NCBI GenBank assembly: GCA_051453625.1
Contig: JBOZIK010000001.1
Location: forward strand, 100,024,395 to 100,074,424
DNA length: 50,030 nucleotides
Direction: 5' to 3'
From: Welwitschia mirabilis
Taxonomy: Eukaryota > Gnetophyta > Gnetopsida > Welwitschiales
The stretch's first letter is position 1, and every line of letters starts with the position of its first letter. The notes below the pieces were generated by a model, which ran no database searches, had not been told where the DNA came from, and saw only the letters and a program-made list of their open reading frames with translations. Positions 32,791-44,616 of this stretch are shown here, piece by piece. The translations under genes were made by a program, and so were the position numbers.

Positions 32791-35700
32791 AAAGTGACTT
32801 TTTCACTTTATGGGTAAAATGTTAGATAAAGAATCTTTAGTACACCACTTATCTATAAATAAATCCCTCTGCTTTCATCTCAAGCTAATTTTTTTCCTTT
32901 TAAGAAAATTTAGGCTCTTGAAATTCCTTCTCAATCTTTCATCCTTTTGAGTGTGGAGTTGAAGCTTGGATCTTGAAGCTCAAAGCTTAGAACAAGTATC
33001 TTGGAGTTTCAGAATTCATAAAATATTTACCAAATATTATAAACCTTTTTTTCTCTAAGTAGGTTCTTCTTTCATAAGAACTTTAGTTTCATGTTAGTAT
33101 TTTTTGCATTAGGCCTATGCAAATGATTATAGTATTAATATATTATTAATGTTATCCCTCCTATTAGTTAAGACTAAGATGGAGTAGGGTATCTTTACGT
33201 TCTTAGCTGATGGGGCTATCAATGGATATTTCCCTCCCATTACCTAAGACTAAGATAAGGGAGAGCTTTTAGGGAACTCTTTACATCCTTAGTTGAGGTA
33301 GTTACTAATGAGATTTTGGTTAAGTAGCCAGGGGGTTTACTATATTTTTGGATATCCATGATATCTTGCACTATTTTATTTTTAAATATTCTCAGATTAT
33401 TTATGTATTAAATCAACATTAGAGTCCTTGTTAGGGTGAATGATTCTAATCCTCAAAATACATTTAAGCTAGGCAATTCTTCTTGGAAAGTCCTAAGGCT
33501 CATGTAGATGTTCCATTGATTACTACTGTAAGTTAAGTCTTTATTATATATAATTTATTTTATATGCTTTGTATACTAATTTTAAAATGCATTTTTAGTT
33601 AAGTTATTAATTTTGATTCCTATAAATTTGTATGATTTCTCTTATCCTTAGTGTAGTTAAAGCTTTTTTCCCCTCTAAACACGAAGCATAACTTTAGAAA
33701 GCTATAACTCAATCGATACTAAATAAATATTTATAAAATTTTTCATGTATGTTTACAATCATGTTAAGAATTTAAAAGTTTTAAAATAGTAATTTTCTTG
33801 AGAGTAGATAAATTTTTAGAATTTATTTTATGAAAATAATTTAGAATTACAAGCATAAAATGGTAAGCAGAAACCCTCTATTTTTAGAATTAACATGTCA
33901 TTCTAGGTTAAAAGATAATGTAGTGAAAATTGTATAGAATGCAATAAAATTTCTAAAAAGTATTTATTCATTTAAAAACTCCAAGTAGATTAAAAGTTAT
34001 GACAATTTTAGTGTAAGGGATTACTTTACCAACTCCAAATTTTAGGCAATATTTATAGTCAAATTTTGATCCTATAAAATGTATGTATACTAACTTAAAT
34101 TAACAAAATTATTTTTTAGAAATAATATGATGAATCTAGTTTAAGAAAAGTGAGTCTGCTTTTTTTAACATTTTAGTTAGAAATTTTTAGTTTTAATGCC
34201 TTTTAGAAGTTAAGAAAATTTATTGATAAATTTAATAATTATGAAAAATTATTTACTATAAGTATTCAATTATTTTAAAACATTAAATATGATTACTTAT
34301 TAAATTTTTTAAATATTATTTTTTTATAATATTTATTACTATTTGGGCACTTATTCTTACTTTGCATAATAATTAAGTTTGTCTACTTAGTAATTTTGAG
34401 ATATGTAGCTAAATCTCCTAACTCTATTAATCTTTCTTTTTGGTAAAATGTATATATTACTTAACCTTATTTTAACATAGAATTTTTAAGGGATTTATAA
34501 GTTGGCTTAGTTTTATAAATGGAGCATGTTTCTATAATAGAACTTTGATGTAGTAATGTGCCTTATTTTGAAAAGAATTACTATAATGTAGAAAAATAAA
34601 GGATTGTTTTCTTTAATTAATCTTTAATATTATGTTTTGCAAATGTAATATTTTCTTTTTCTGTAAAATCAAAATGAAGCTTATATACTCTATTTTTTTG
34701 ATGTATGGTTCTCATAAAATAAGCCTATGAATTACTACTACCCTTTTTTTAATCCCCTTCAAGAAATTCCTCAAGAAATTCATAAGGATCCTCATAACAT
34801 AACCACCAAAATTAGAAAAATCCTTAATATTTTTGATAAAAATAGTAATATCTAGGGTAAAAGATATAGAGGAATTACTTTCATAACCTTCAAAGACTTA
34901 CACAAGAGTAGGTTGAGAATTAAAATTTTGAGCATTACTATCTTAGATGGCTATTTGGGAAGTAAGAATGTTTAAGGTAGCTATAAGGTAGTTAAAATTT
35001 TCAAAAGATTCATGATTTCTTTTCTTTCTCTTGAATCTATTTTTATGATCTAGATAGATTAAGCAAAGTTAGATGTTAAGCAAGATCTACTTAGCTTAAT
35101 GATACCACAATCAATCCCTTTTTCTTATGTGTTTTTGGTCTTTGGCTCTCTTCTTTTATAATTAATAATTTTATTAAACCTAATTAAGTAAAGTAATAAA
35201 AAGAGAAATTATCTTTCACCTCTTAATGTTTTTATTGGTAATAAGTTTTGGTTGGTGGTGGTACAAGGAGCCTTACATAGATAGAGATCCGTGTTAGGCT
35301 TTATGCTATTTTATAAAGCTTATTATGTAGTCTTAATTACCATAACTATGAAGTTTGGGCCATATCAAGAGTCATGCCTCTTTTAAATGGAAATATCCTG
35401 GGTGCCTTAAGGTTTAGATCCCTACATATGCCGTGGTAATCAAGGGTACATTAAGTGAAGGTCAAAGGCAAAATGGAAAGATCCATTTAGATTTCATTAC
35501 CTAGGGATACAAGTTTAATAAAGTTTAAAATTCACTGAGTTTAAGGTATAAGTAGATGATTGAATTACATGGTACTATTTCTTAAGCCTAGTATCGAGTT
35601 AAGATATCTAAAACTGACTAACAACTTAGAAGCTACACAAACATGATTTATATTTTGTCTTTTTACTCCCTTTAGAGATAAGGGTACAACCCTTTAAGAA

Positions 35701-35938
35701 GATGTGATCATTACTTAGATTTGGAAGAAGACTTTAAAATTGACCAATTTTAGCATTTTTATTACGTAATAATCAATTTAGACCCCTTGCATTAAAATCT
35801 AAATTTGCTTGCATTAAGAAATTTTAAATAAAGTACCTTTGTTTTTCTTTCTTATGCACATAGGTTCTTGCTAGCTAGGGTGGTTTCTTTGTTGTCATAC
35901 TTTATGGTTTGGATAGATCACTTTATCCATGGATTTTA
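32791..35938 (+). other. AT-rich DNA with LTR-like promoter stretch; no gene
   Basis: CTATAAATA at 32853-32861 is followed by a CT-rich leader (32862-33000), like the promoter and R region of a plant LTR, with the tandem array upstream. No paired LTR or primer site was found in the window. Near 33153-33300 a TCCCTCC-ATTA--TAAGACTAAGAT-G word occurs twice, about 76 bp apart. The remainder to the gap at 35939 has no recognisable coding motifs. Confidence 0.4.
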
Positions 35939-36038
35939 NNNNNNNNNNNNNNNNNNNNNNNNNNNNNNNNNNNNNNNNNNNNNNNNNNNNNNNNNNNNNN
36001 NNNNNNNNNNNNNNNNNNNNNNNNNNNNNNNNNNNNNN
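35939..36038. other. Assembly gap (100 N)
   Basis: It separates unrelated DNA on the left from the truncated copia copy on the right. Unlike three other 100-N gaps, its flanks are not duplicated. Confidence 0.99.
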
Positions 36039-36376
36039 ACCAACTTTTCACATTCCAAGTACAGTTCCTGACAAGAATCTTCAAGCTCATCTTGTTCTTC
36101 TTCAAAGAGATCCAAATCATCAGGTTCCGATGTGCTAGGCAAGTTTTATAATGAAGGCACAATTTCTATGAAAGAGAGTCTTCTATCATCATATAAATCT
36201 TAACTTGAACTACTGTCATCATTCTCATCCACATTATTTCATGTTGTAATGAATGAAGATGTCTTCAATTTTCTTTGTTCTCTCTTGTTGTTCGGGCACT
36301 CATTTACCATGTGTCCAAAGCCTTTGCATGCATAGCTTTAGATCTATTTTTCTTTATCTTGATCTTTTCTATACTT

Positions 36377-36817
36377 TTAGTGTTCTATTCTTGTACCTCT
36401 GCTTGGCTTACCTTTCTTCTTTCTTCTATGCAAAAATTTCCTGAATCTTCTTACTAGGAGAGCAACTTCATCATCATCTATATCTTCATCAGACTTCTCT
36501 GACTTGTATTCTTCTTGCACACATTGCAAAGCAATACCTTTTTTCTTATCTTTAGAAAATTTTAATTTATATGTTGGAAAATTACCTTGAAGTACTTCTA
36601 GAGTCATAATTTTGATATTCTTGCTTTCTTTGATTGTTGTGAGTTTTAGTTTAAATCTCTTTGGAAGGGATCTTAGCACTTTACAAACCACTTTTGTCTC
36701 ATCTAATCTTTCACCTAAATTAGCCATGGAATTCATGATGTTGGTAAGCCTAATAAATAATTCTTGTAAACTCTCCTCCTTGTCCATATGAATATCTTCA
36801 AATTTTGAGATAAGCAT
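36377..36817 (-). pseudogene. Copia gag (UBN2-type), best-preserved copy
   Basis: 146 codons. Motifs are ISKFEDIHMDKEESLQELF, LGERLDETKVV, VLRSLPKRFKLKLTTI, MTLEVLQGN, then acidic YKSEKSDEDIDDDE and basic RRFRKFLHRRKKKGK. Known: the plant copia gag family UBN2 has the pattern FE.L.M...ESI.EF..R...I.N.L..LG.....E.V.KVLRSLP.RF..KVTAIEE..D. The zinc knuckle just downstream (about 36300-36345) is damaged. It lies about 460 bp from the LTR with decayed gag start sequence between. The plus-strand frames 36253-36457 are shadows. Confidence 0.85.
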
Positions 36818-37275
36818 TTAGAGTTTGGCCTATTTAACGGTAGATGTTCTTTTGATGTGCAACTTCAAGAATATCCTATGCCTTTTTTACATATTCACAG
36901 TTTACAATCTGCTTGAATTCATTTACACAAACTATACAAAATATAGAATTAAGAGCATGAGCATCTATGGTAGCTCTAAATCTATTAGTATAATTCCATT
37001 ATTCCTGGGTTCTTGGAGCTAAAATGGTATTATCATTAGCATCGTTTTTTTAATAAAGTAGGCATAGTTTATCCATTGTAAATAACCTCTTCTATTTTAG
37101 CATTTAAGGATCTATGAAAAATTCTTATTTGGGCTTTCTAATAAGCATAGTTTGATCCATCAAATAAAGGTGGATGACTAGTGAAAAAACTATCAGACAG
37201 GTTACTAATTTTTGGGTTCTAGAGTCTAGATCTGTTAGGATCTTAACACAGACTCAATAAAGATTTGATACCAAA

Positions 37276-38675
37276 TGTAGATCGAGAACCTTAGGGAGAG
37301 GATGGGGGGGAAAGGGAAGATGTTGTGAATAGGTTTCTAAAAATTATTCAAGTTACTTCATAATATTTACTTGAAATGAAAGACTAAAAACTTGTAACTA
37401 TTCTTAAAAATGAAATAACACAAAGCATAGAAATACCAATCAAAAGCACACAAGATTCATAGTAATTCAAGAAAACACCCTACTCCACTTTTGATAATCA
37501 ACTTCTATCCAAGCCTAATCTAGATCTCCGTTAATCTCTTTTAGTTATTATACGTTCACCTGTAACCTTTACAAATGGACTTTTATTAAAGGATCAGCCT
37601 CAACCTTTTGCAAGAAAGCATAGGAGTAATGATAAAATGCCCAATATGCACAAGTATCACTTGATATTTAGCTTAATGAAAGTATTGAAGCACTTCTCTT
37701 GAAGATGATATAATCTAGAAATAAAAAGAGCTATAGATCTAAGCATGTATGCAAAGATACCACAGTTATTGATTCGTCTTTGGTTAGGAATCAGATGTCA
37801 ATCAATATAATAAGTAAATCTAAATGATTAAGAAGTTTGGTAAAAAGTATCATAGTGATTTATCTCTTAGCAATGTATAGTTGAAGACTTTTAGGAGTTT
37901 TTACAACCAAAACAATCTTCCAATATCCATAAAATGAATACTTAATAACTATAAAATATATGCTTCTGTTATAGTTAGTCGATCCCTCAAAAGTCCAGTC
38001 AATCCCATCTGGTGCTGTCACTTAAATCGATCACCCTTGTGTTTTTTCGGTCAACCTAGTTTCTTATAGCTCCATGTCCTATTGACTCCTCAGGATCTGA
38101 TCGACTGCTTATCTAGTCACATGCACATCTATCCGGTTACCGCTTAGTCTAGATAAAATTAATCACAATTTTTTTGCTCCAGGTTTAGTTGAACCCTCAA
38201 GAATCTGGTTGACCCCTTGCTGATTAGCTATGAAGTATTGATGCTTAGTTGCACAGATCCGATGGACTCCTTAGGTGTCCAGTTGACCCTTTGATGATCA
38301 GCCAAGAAGTATCAGATGCATAGTGCTTAGATCCGGTTGACCCCTTAGATGTTCAATCGACCCCTTGATGATTGGTTCACAAGTACTGAATGCACAGGGC
38401 TTAGGTTTAGTTGACCCCTTAGATGTCTAGTCGAGCCTTGACGATCAGTTTAGAAGTATTGGTGCTTAGGTTCATAGGTCTAGCCAACTCCTTAGAAGTT
38501 CGGTTGGCCTCTTAAGAGGGTATTAAAACTTAATAGATTTCAAGATTAAAATGTGACATAAAATACTTCAAATTCTAACCTACAAGTAATCAATATTTTC
38601 TACATAAGATACAACAAATTTCGCTACATAGAAAACATTAGTTTGACATCAATTGGCAAATAATAATTCAATAAG
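37276..38675 (-). repeat. 5' LTR of the truncated copia copy
   Basis: It aligns with both LTRs of the 22873-31916 element. A G-rich insertion (GGATGGGGGGGAAAGGGAAG, about 37300-37320) is unique to it. The GTCGACC-type repeat array at about 37975-38515 is well preserved. Confidence 0.88.
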
Positions 38676-39190
38676 AATCCCTCAGCTCTTAAGATTAATC
38701 AAGTGCATCCTAAGTCTTCTTTGGAATTCTTTTTCAGTTTGTTAACTGCTACTTTGATATTCTTTCCATTTTATAAGTTTGATTTCATTATTTAGTAAGT
38801 TATTTTTATTTTATCTTTTCCAGGATCTCTCTTAATCTAGAAAGTTAATGGCATTATGAATCTAATATTAGCATTGGTCTTCTTAAGTTTTTTACTTAGG
38901 TTGAACACTAAATAGCTTAGTGAGTTCTAGATAATAAAACCCATGTTTTAGTTGTTTTTAATAATAATTTGGTAATTATAAGAATCAAACTTAACTAGTG
39001 ATAATCCAATACTGAAAATGTTATTTATAGCCTTTAAATACTTTATTTACTAATGTTTAAAAAGAATAATTTGTAAATTCAAGTATAAATAATAAGTAAT
39101 CATATCATCTATGTTGGTTACTATTTATACTTAAAACAAGTTATAATCATCATATTGTATTCTAATTATTTAGATTTAACTAGAATTATG
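38676..39190. other. AT-rich DNA between copia relics
   Basis: No gene or clear repeat boundary seen. Confidence 0.45.
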
Positions 39191-39199
39191 AGTTGTTAT

Positions 39200-39835
39200 A
39201 ACATATAATACTAATGGTAAGCAAGATCTAGTATTCCTATCACTCTATGTTACTATTAGTTGAAATGTTAGGAAGATTAATGACTAATGTGGTAAATTAT
39301 CTTGCATAGTTAAAGCTCATAGAAAAGAGAAAAATTTAAAAAATCTTGTAAAATAGGAATAACAAAGATAAAAATCTTTATTTCAACAACATGATAGTAT
39401 AACATTAATAGTAAGTATTACTTGGTAATATTAGAACATGAAACAACTATCCACTTATTAGGGCATGCACCTATATTAATACATTGAAGGTTATGGCTTC
39501 TTCATTAGAATTTTAAACTTAATTAAGATTTAAGTTTACTTTTACAAGTGGTTAATATTTTACATTTATTACTATGATCATGATTTTACTAACTAAATTC
39601 ACAACATATAAGTCTTTAATCTCATCCTTAACTTTCAAAAGTCATGATTACAACAGACACATAACATGACTAATATGCTTACAATAATAACTAAGATGGT
39701 TTACAAAATTTAAATTTTTTGAATGAATACCTTAGTGTTAAACTAAAATGACTCAAATGATTTAAATATCAAAAACTTTTTCATTTACTAATATTCATCT
39801 AGCTAGTTAAAATATTTAGATGTTGTTTACCTCCA
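39200..39835 (-). repeat. Copia pol end plus LTR-like stretch, copy 1
   Basis: It aligns loosely with 42400-43195: AAATATTTTAAC-A-C-AGAT (pol end), ACATAACATGACT, TTTATTCCAACAACATAATGGTA-type words and a TATATT-ATACATYRAAGGTTA word occur in the same order in both. Ends are approximate. Confidence 0.5.
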
Positions 39836-40779
39836 ATTAATTTATTAGTATGTTTTAAAACATCCAATTTTTGTTGCTTACTTTTAATTTATATGTGTTA
39901 ATTTGTATCTTGTAATCTTTCTATAAAATGGTAATTCTGGTAACCTTAATGCACTACTTAGTATTAATAATTGATTTTCCACTTTGATGTTTTGTTTTCA
40001 TTTTAGATGACTATTTATTTTTTTAAATTTAGTTTAGTCACTACTACAAGTAAGATGAAGCTCTATAAAATTGATTTCATTTTGCCCTTCATTCCTTCTT
40101 ACTTAATGAATATTATTACCTTGTCAAGTGTAGAATTTTTACACTTCATTTAGCCTCAAATCCTTTAAAAATTAATGGATTTTATGATGTTCTCTATTTG
40201 AAATAATAACCTTAAAAATCCTTGCATTCACATCGTTATCAAAAAATTCTTTATTAGAACATCCTTTTTAGAATTATGACTTAAATAAACTTCATACTCT
40301 TTTACTTTAATGAATCAACATTTTTCTACTATCAAATCTCACATTTAGGTAACTGATAACGCATAGATTCTTGTATTTGCACATGATATATTACATTTAA
40401 AGGATTAGTTCCCTTTTGAAGGCTATAACACATGTAAAAGAATATATTGCATTACATTGGCACTCTTTCCTTCAATATAATGAGCTTATTTTCATGCTAT
40501 ACAAATACTATAATGCATGAAAGAATGATCATTTTCTATTTCAATAAAAAGACTTTACATGCCCTAGTATTGAGTCCATAACTAATAAATATATTTGGCT
40601 AGGAACTCTATTAAAAATTATTGAAATTTTATGAGAAGATAAATGCATGTAAATGCTATTCAAATACTTGCAATAATTTTACATTATTTTTAAGTAATCT
40701 CCATAACTTATTAGATTATTTACACCCTTTTTTAATATACTATTCCATGTTCAATCAACTATACCCAAAACCTCTCCCT

Positions 40780-41320
40780 ATATATTGAAAGGTAAGTTAT
40801 CATATATGAGCATTAATTACATCATTAAAGTAAATGTGTGATTTCATTCATTCTATTACACCATCTTGCTATGATTTATTTAGAATCATTGCTTAGTGAC
40901 ATTTTTCTTTCGTCTTAAAAAACTACTCAAATTCATTCAAGACATACTTCTCTTCACTTTTATTATGCAAATTCTTCATCTCACAACCAACATCCTTTTT
41001 AACTTAATCTTTTAAATATTAAAAATAAATAAATACTCATATTAAAAATAACCTATGTAAACTCTCTGAGAATAATCATTAATGTAAATTAGAAAAATCA
41101 GCTACCTATCAATGTTTTTATTTACATTAGTTCACATACATTTGAGTGTACTATCTCTAACTTCCTTATAATCTTATTTTCATCATATGGTTATTTATGA
41201 CCTTATTTAAAATTCATACTTAACAAATTAAATTCTTCACCTCTAAATTTTCAAAAACTTCTTTTAGATTATTTATTTTCTCTAATGGCACATGCCTAAG
41301 ATTTTCATGTCAAAGTGATT
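40780..41320 (-). pseudogene. Ty1/copia GAG-pre-integrase and integrase core relic
   Basis: Frames on the minus strand give HENLRHVPLEKINNL and NLEVKNLIC (usual WHxRLGHxxxxxL...C), then LEIVHSNVCELM (usual LELVHSDVCGPM), INDYSQRVYIGYF (usual IDDYSRxxWVYF), then YVLNEFE-stop-FFKTK and QDGVIE (usual EYVSNEFxEFCKxKGI and QQNGVAER). Stops and frameshifts are frequent. One DDE Asp is Asn in both the VHSN and IND words. The relic differs in sequence from the integrase of the 22873-31916 element. Confidence 0.8.
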
Positions 41321-41414
41321 TTTCCCATATCTTTTAAAAATCATGCATTTGTATGACCATATAATAGAATGTTTGACCTTTAATCCTTAAAGAAACCTCT
41401 CTTTAATATTAACA

Positions 41415-41605
41415 TAACAATGATCTATTTTTTGAAAAAGATAGCAGAAAGGTAATTTTGTGCCATACAAATTCCTAGTGGCACTTAGGATTTCGCAATC
41501 TATTCCATTTGTATTCCTCATCACTGGTGGGGTTTGAACTTTGAACCTCTGAATTCATGTGCCTGTCTCTGGTAAGTAGTCATTGATACTTAACAATGAC
41601 CTATT
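41415..41605 (-). mobile_element. Candidate tRNA-derived SINE with 15-bp target-site duplication
   Basis: TAACAATGATCTATT (41415-41429) and TAACAATGACCTATT (41591-41605) match at 14 of 15 bases and flank a 161-bp insert. Read on the minus strand, the insert has GTTCAAACCCC (41529-41539), a good Pol III B-box, about 51 bases from its 5' end, and an A-run (TTTTTCAAAAAA) next to the duplication at its 3' end. These are typical of plant SINEs. The A-box is poorly preserved. It sits inside the copia relic between its gag and integrase parts. Confidence 0.7.
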
Positions 41606-42175
41606 ATTTAAGCATATTAGCTTTTCTTTTATTTGATTCATAAGATAGATTTTTCCTTTATTGGTAACTTTACTTTCTCTTTTGTTACTATCCTTACTAC
41701 ATCAAACATTTCCAAATCCATGAATTTAATGATAATAATTCTATTTTAGTACAAGGGTTTATAAACCATTTCTTAGTTGTAGTCCAACTAATCCATATTA
41801 AGGTTTCACCAACATTATTTTGGTACCTAATATAATTCATAAAATGTTCTATAGAATTCTTCTTTAATTTTTAAAACAATTCCTTTATTAGAGTCATATG
41901 TTGTGTTGCTCTGGTATTCCTTATCCAATAGTTTATTATAGTAGTTATAACTAAATTTAAAAACATATCATATAGACATGATCTTCAACTTCATGGGATT
42001 GATCCCATTAATTAGAAAATCTAGTGTTTTTTAGTTTTTTACTACTTTCCTCCTCTACAAATCTAATATAGAATGTTGATTATTTTTTTTTACTAATAGA
42101 AGATCATGATGCTTGTCTTGTCTTTTTCATGTGATGAATTTAACCTTTATTTTAGAGCTACTCATACAAACCTTT

Positions 42176-42217
42176 ACACTCAGACACATAGTCACCATTC
42201 ATTTGACATCTTTTATA
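42176..42217 (-). pseudogene. Copia gag zinc-knuckle relic
   Basis: The frame reads YKRCQMNGDYVSEC, which fits CX2CX4HX4C if the first Cys (TGT to TAT) and the His (CAT to GAC/CAC type change) have mutated. Spacing is exact. It lies upstream of the integrase block, as gag should. Confidence 0.6.
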
Positions 42218-42349
42218 TCTTATCTAGATTTTGTCTTTCCTTTTTAATTCATCTTTTTAAAGTTGATTCTTTTAGTTACTAACTTTATCTTAATTCTTTG
42301 ACTTACCACATTTAGTTCCATAGTTGTTATTATCATCATCCAAATTAAT

Positions 42350-43200
42350 TGATCAAATAAGAATTTATATGTATGATTAAAATCATATGTGGTGATTATA
42401 GTAATCATAAAAGTGTAGATTTAATACTATAAATACTCTAATAATTGATATAATAATAAATAAAAAATAAAAAAGGGAAAAATATTAATGAAGAATAGTT
42501 AACAAGGGGATAAGTGATGGAAAGCTAAAACTCTAAGTTAAAAGAGAGGGAAAAGAGTTGATAATATATCTATAAAGGTGAAGTTAATATGGATTAGAAA
42601 AATAGATAAAACATTGTAGAATAAAAATAGTATAATAAACCTCTTTATTCCAACAACATAATGGTAAAACCTACTTGAACTCTTTGTTCTATTTCTTGTT
42701 AAAAGTATCCTCTATTAAAATAACAATAACAATAATGACAAGCATAATAATAGGCTATATACTTATATTTATACATCAAAGGTTAGGGTTTCCCTATTAA
42801 GTTATTACCATTATTAATTACTTTACTCATATTTATAAATGCTTGAAATTTTATATTTATTATTATAACTAGGATCTTATTGTCTAAAGTTATAGGCCAT
42901 ATAACTTTATTTTTTTCTTTAAGCATCACAATGACAATACACAAAGAACATGACTTACATACTGACAATAAGAGTAATGAAAAAGAAAATATCTTTTAAT
43001 AAAATCTTAGAGGAAATTCTCAGTTCTAAATTAACATGGCTTAAGTGGCCTTGAATTTTAAATAATTAATCTTCTAATGAATTTCTTCTTATTAACTTAA
43101 GAGTACTTAATGATACTTACTCATACCTATTCTTTGAATTACTAGATCTTTATTTTATCTAGTGGATTTGTTAAAATATTTGCAACCTATGATGCAAATG
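42350..43200 (-). repeat. Copia pol end plus LTR-like stretch, copy 2
   Basis: VANILTNPLDKIKI at 43188-43145 matches the copia pol end VADILTKPL. LTR-like DNA follows toward lower coordinates and resembles 39200-39700. The plus-strand frames here are not genes. Confidence 0.5.
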
Positions 43201-43451
43201 AAACATTAAGAGATGAAAAATTTGAACCTTTTAATCATTTCTTTCTTTGACTTTAAGCATTTTTCATAGTGGATAATATTCTTTCAGAGTGAGAAAATAA
43301 GGAAATGAACTATGAAAAGCAAGATTACAATGATTAATGCATTTACACTATGCAAAAGCATGTAAACTACTAAATATAAATTGTTTTCTTAGCTTCTCAT
43401 TGGTTTCTTAAAATTTCTTCCCACTTTCATTATACATCTAACTACTAAACC

Positions 43452-43470
43452 AAAAAAAAAAAAAAAAAAA
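43452..43470 (+). repeat. Poly(A) run, 19 bases
   Basis: A19 lies just before the gap at 43486. It could be a retroposon tail or a simple repeat that stopped the assembly. Confidence 0.8.
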
Positions 43471-43485
43471 TCGAATGATTAGGAT

Positions 43486-43892
43486 NNNNNNNNNNNNNNN
43501 NNNNNNNNNNNNNNNNNNNNNNNNNNNNNNNNNNNNNNNNNNNNNNNNNNNNNNNNNNNNNNNNNNNNNNNNNNNNNNNNNNNNNNNNNNNNNNNNNNNN
43601 NNNNNNNNNNNNNNNNNNNNNNNNNNNNNNNNNNNNNNNNNNNNNNNNNNNNNNNNNNNNNNNNNNNNNNNNNNNNNNNNNNNNNNNNNNNNNNNNNNNN
43701 NNNNNNNNNNNNNNNNNNNNNNNNNNNNNNNNNNNNNNNNNNNNNNNNNNNNNNNNNNNNNNNNNNNNNNNNNNNNNNNNNNNNNNNNNNNNNNNNNNNN
43801 NNNNNNNNNNNNNNNNNNNNNNNNNNNNNNNNNNNNNNNNNNNNNNNNNNNNNNNNNNNNNNNNNNNNNNNNNNNNNNNNNNNNNNNNNNNN
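43486..43892. other. Assembly gap (407 N)
   Basis: The flanks share GATTAGGAT (43477-43485 and 43893-43901), so the gap may close inside a repeat. Confidence 0.99.
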
Positions 43893-44616
43893 GATTAGGA
43901 TAAAAAATTCTTTATTGAAAACATGTATTATTTCCTTCATACCTAGAAGACAAACTTTCTATATAAACCAAGTTAGTTACTATTATAACCTACTATTAAT
44001 TTATTTATTTTTGTTAGTGCAACTAGGGGTATAAATGACTTATAAAAGGCTAGCCATACAACACTATTGAATCTCATACTAAGAGTGACATGGATGCTCA
44101 TAAAAATAGGAAATACCATATATATTCTACACCAACTTCATATTATATACCTTTATTTATTAAGTGTTGTGAACGTGGCAAGAGTCGTAAGTCACTAATA
44201 AAACGTTCTTCTTCTTATTATTATTAATGTAATTATTAACATAATTAATCACATTCAATAACATCCTCCTCTTTTAGGATTATGGAACATAAAACATGCC
44301 ATAGTACTGAACTCATAAGATTGTAATATTATTGGTATATGAACTATGTTATTATAAAAGTTATTAATTTACATTTTCCCACATTTTTCATAAGTTCTCA
44401 TACAAATGTAAAATATGAATTGGATAATAATTGAGTTGTTTAAAAAATGATATTTAGGTGCATAATATACAACTAGACTTTATTCTATATTAATAACATT
44501 CCCACGAGATAAATTATCTCTCTAGCTTGTGTTATGATACTATCAACAAGACGACTATATAAATGAGACCATACAATGTATAACCTATTATATATCCTTA
44601 TGTTTATGATGATTAT
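43893..44616. other. AT-rich DNA, no gene seen
   Basis: Flanking DNA of the minus-strand gypsy element on its 3' side. Short ATTATTATT runs near 44210-44240. Confidence 0.5.

Larger units (their letters stand above)
36039..38675 (-). mobile_element. Truncated second copy of the Sirevirus-like copia element
   Basis: It holds a 5' LTR (37276-38675), the degenerate Met-type primer site, gag and the acidic spacer, all collinear with 29440-31916 of the first copy. It stops at the gap 35939-36038, and nothing left of the gap resembles copia pol. Either the element is truncated there or an assembly break has joined unrelated contigs. Confidence 0.85.
39191..43200 (-). mobile_element. Old Ty1/copia relics of a different family, possible tandem pair
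   Basis: Minus-strand order from high to low coordinate: a pol end with VANILTNPL (43190-43130), an LTR-like stretch (to about 42350), a gag zinc-knuckle relic (42217-42176), a GAG-pre-integrase HENLRHVPLEKI block (41312-41280), integrase core words (41165-41050 and 40960-40800), a second pol-end-like stretch (about 39835-39700) and a second LTR-like stretch (to about 39200). The two pol-end plus LTR stretches share several similar words. Because pol-end sequence precedes both, the layout suggests two elements in tandem sharing the middle LTR. RT and RNase H are largely missing. Exact LTR ends could not be fixed. Confidence 0.6.
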
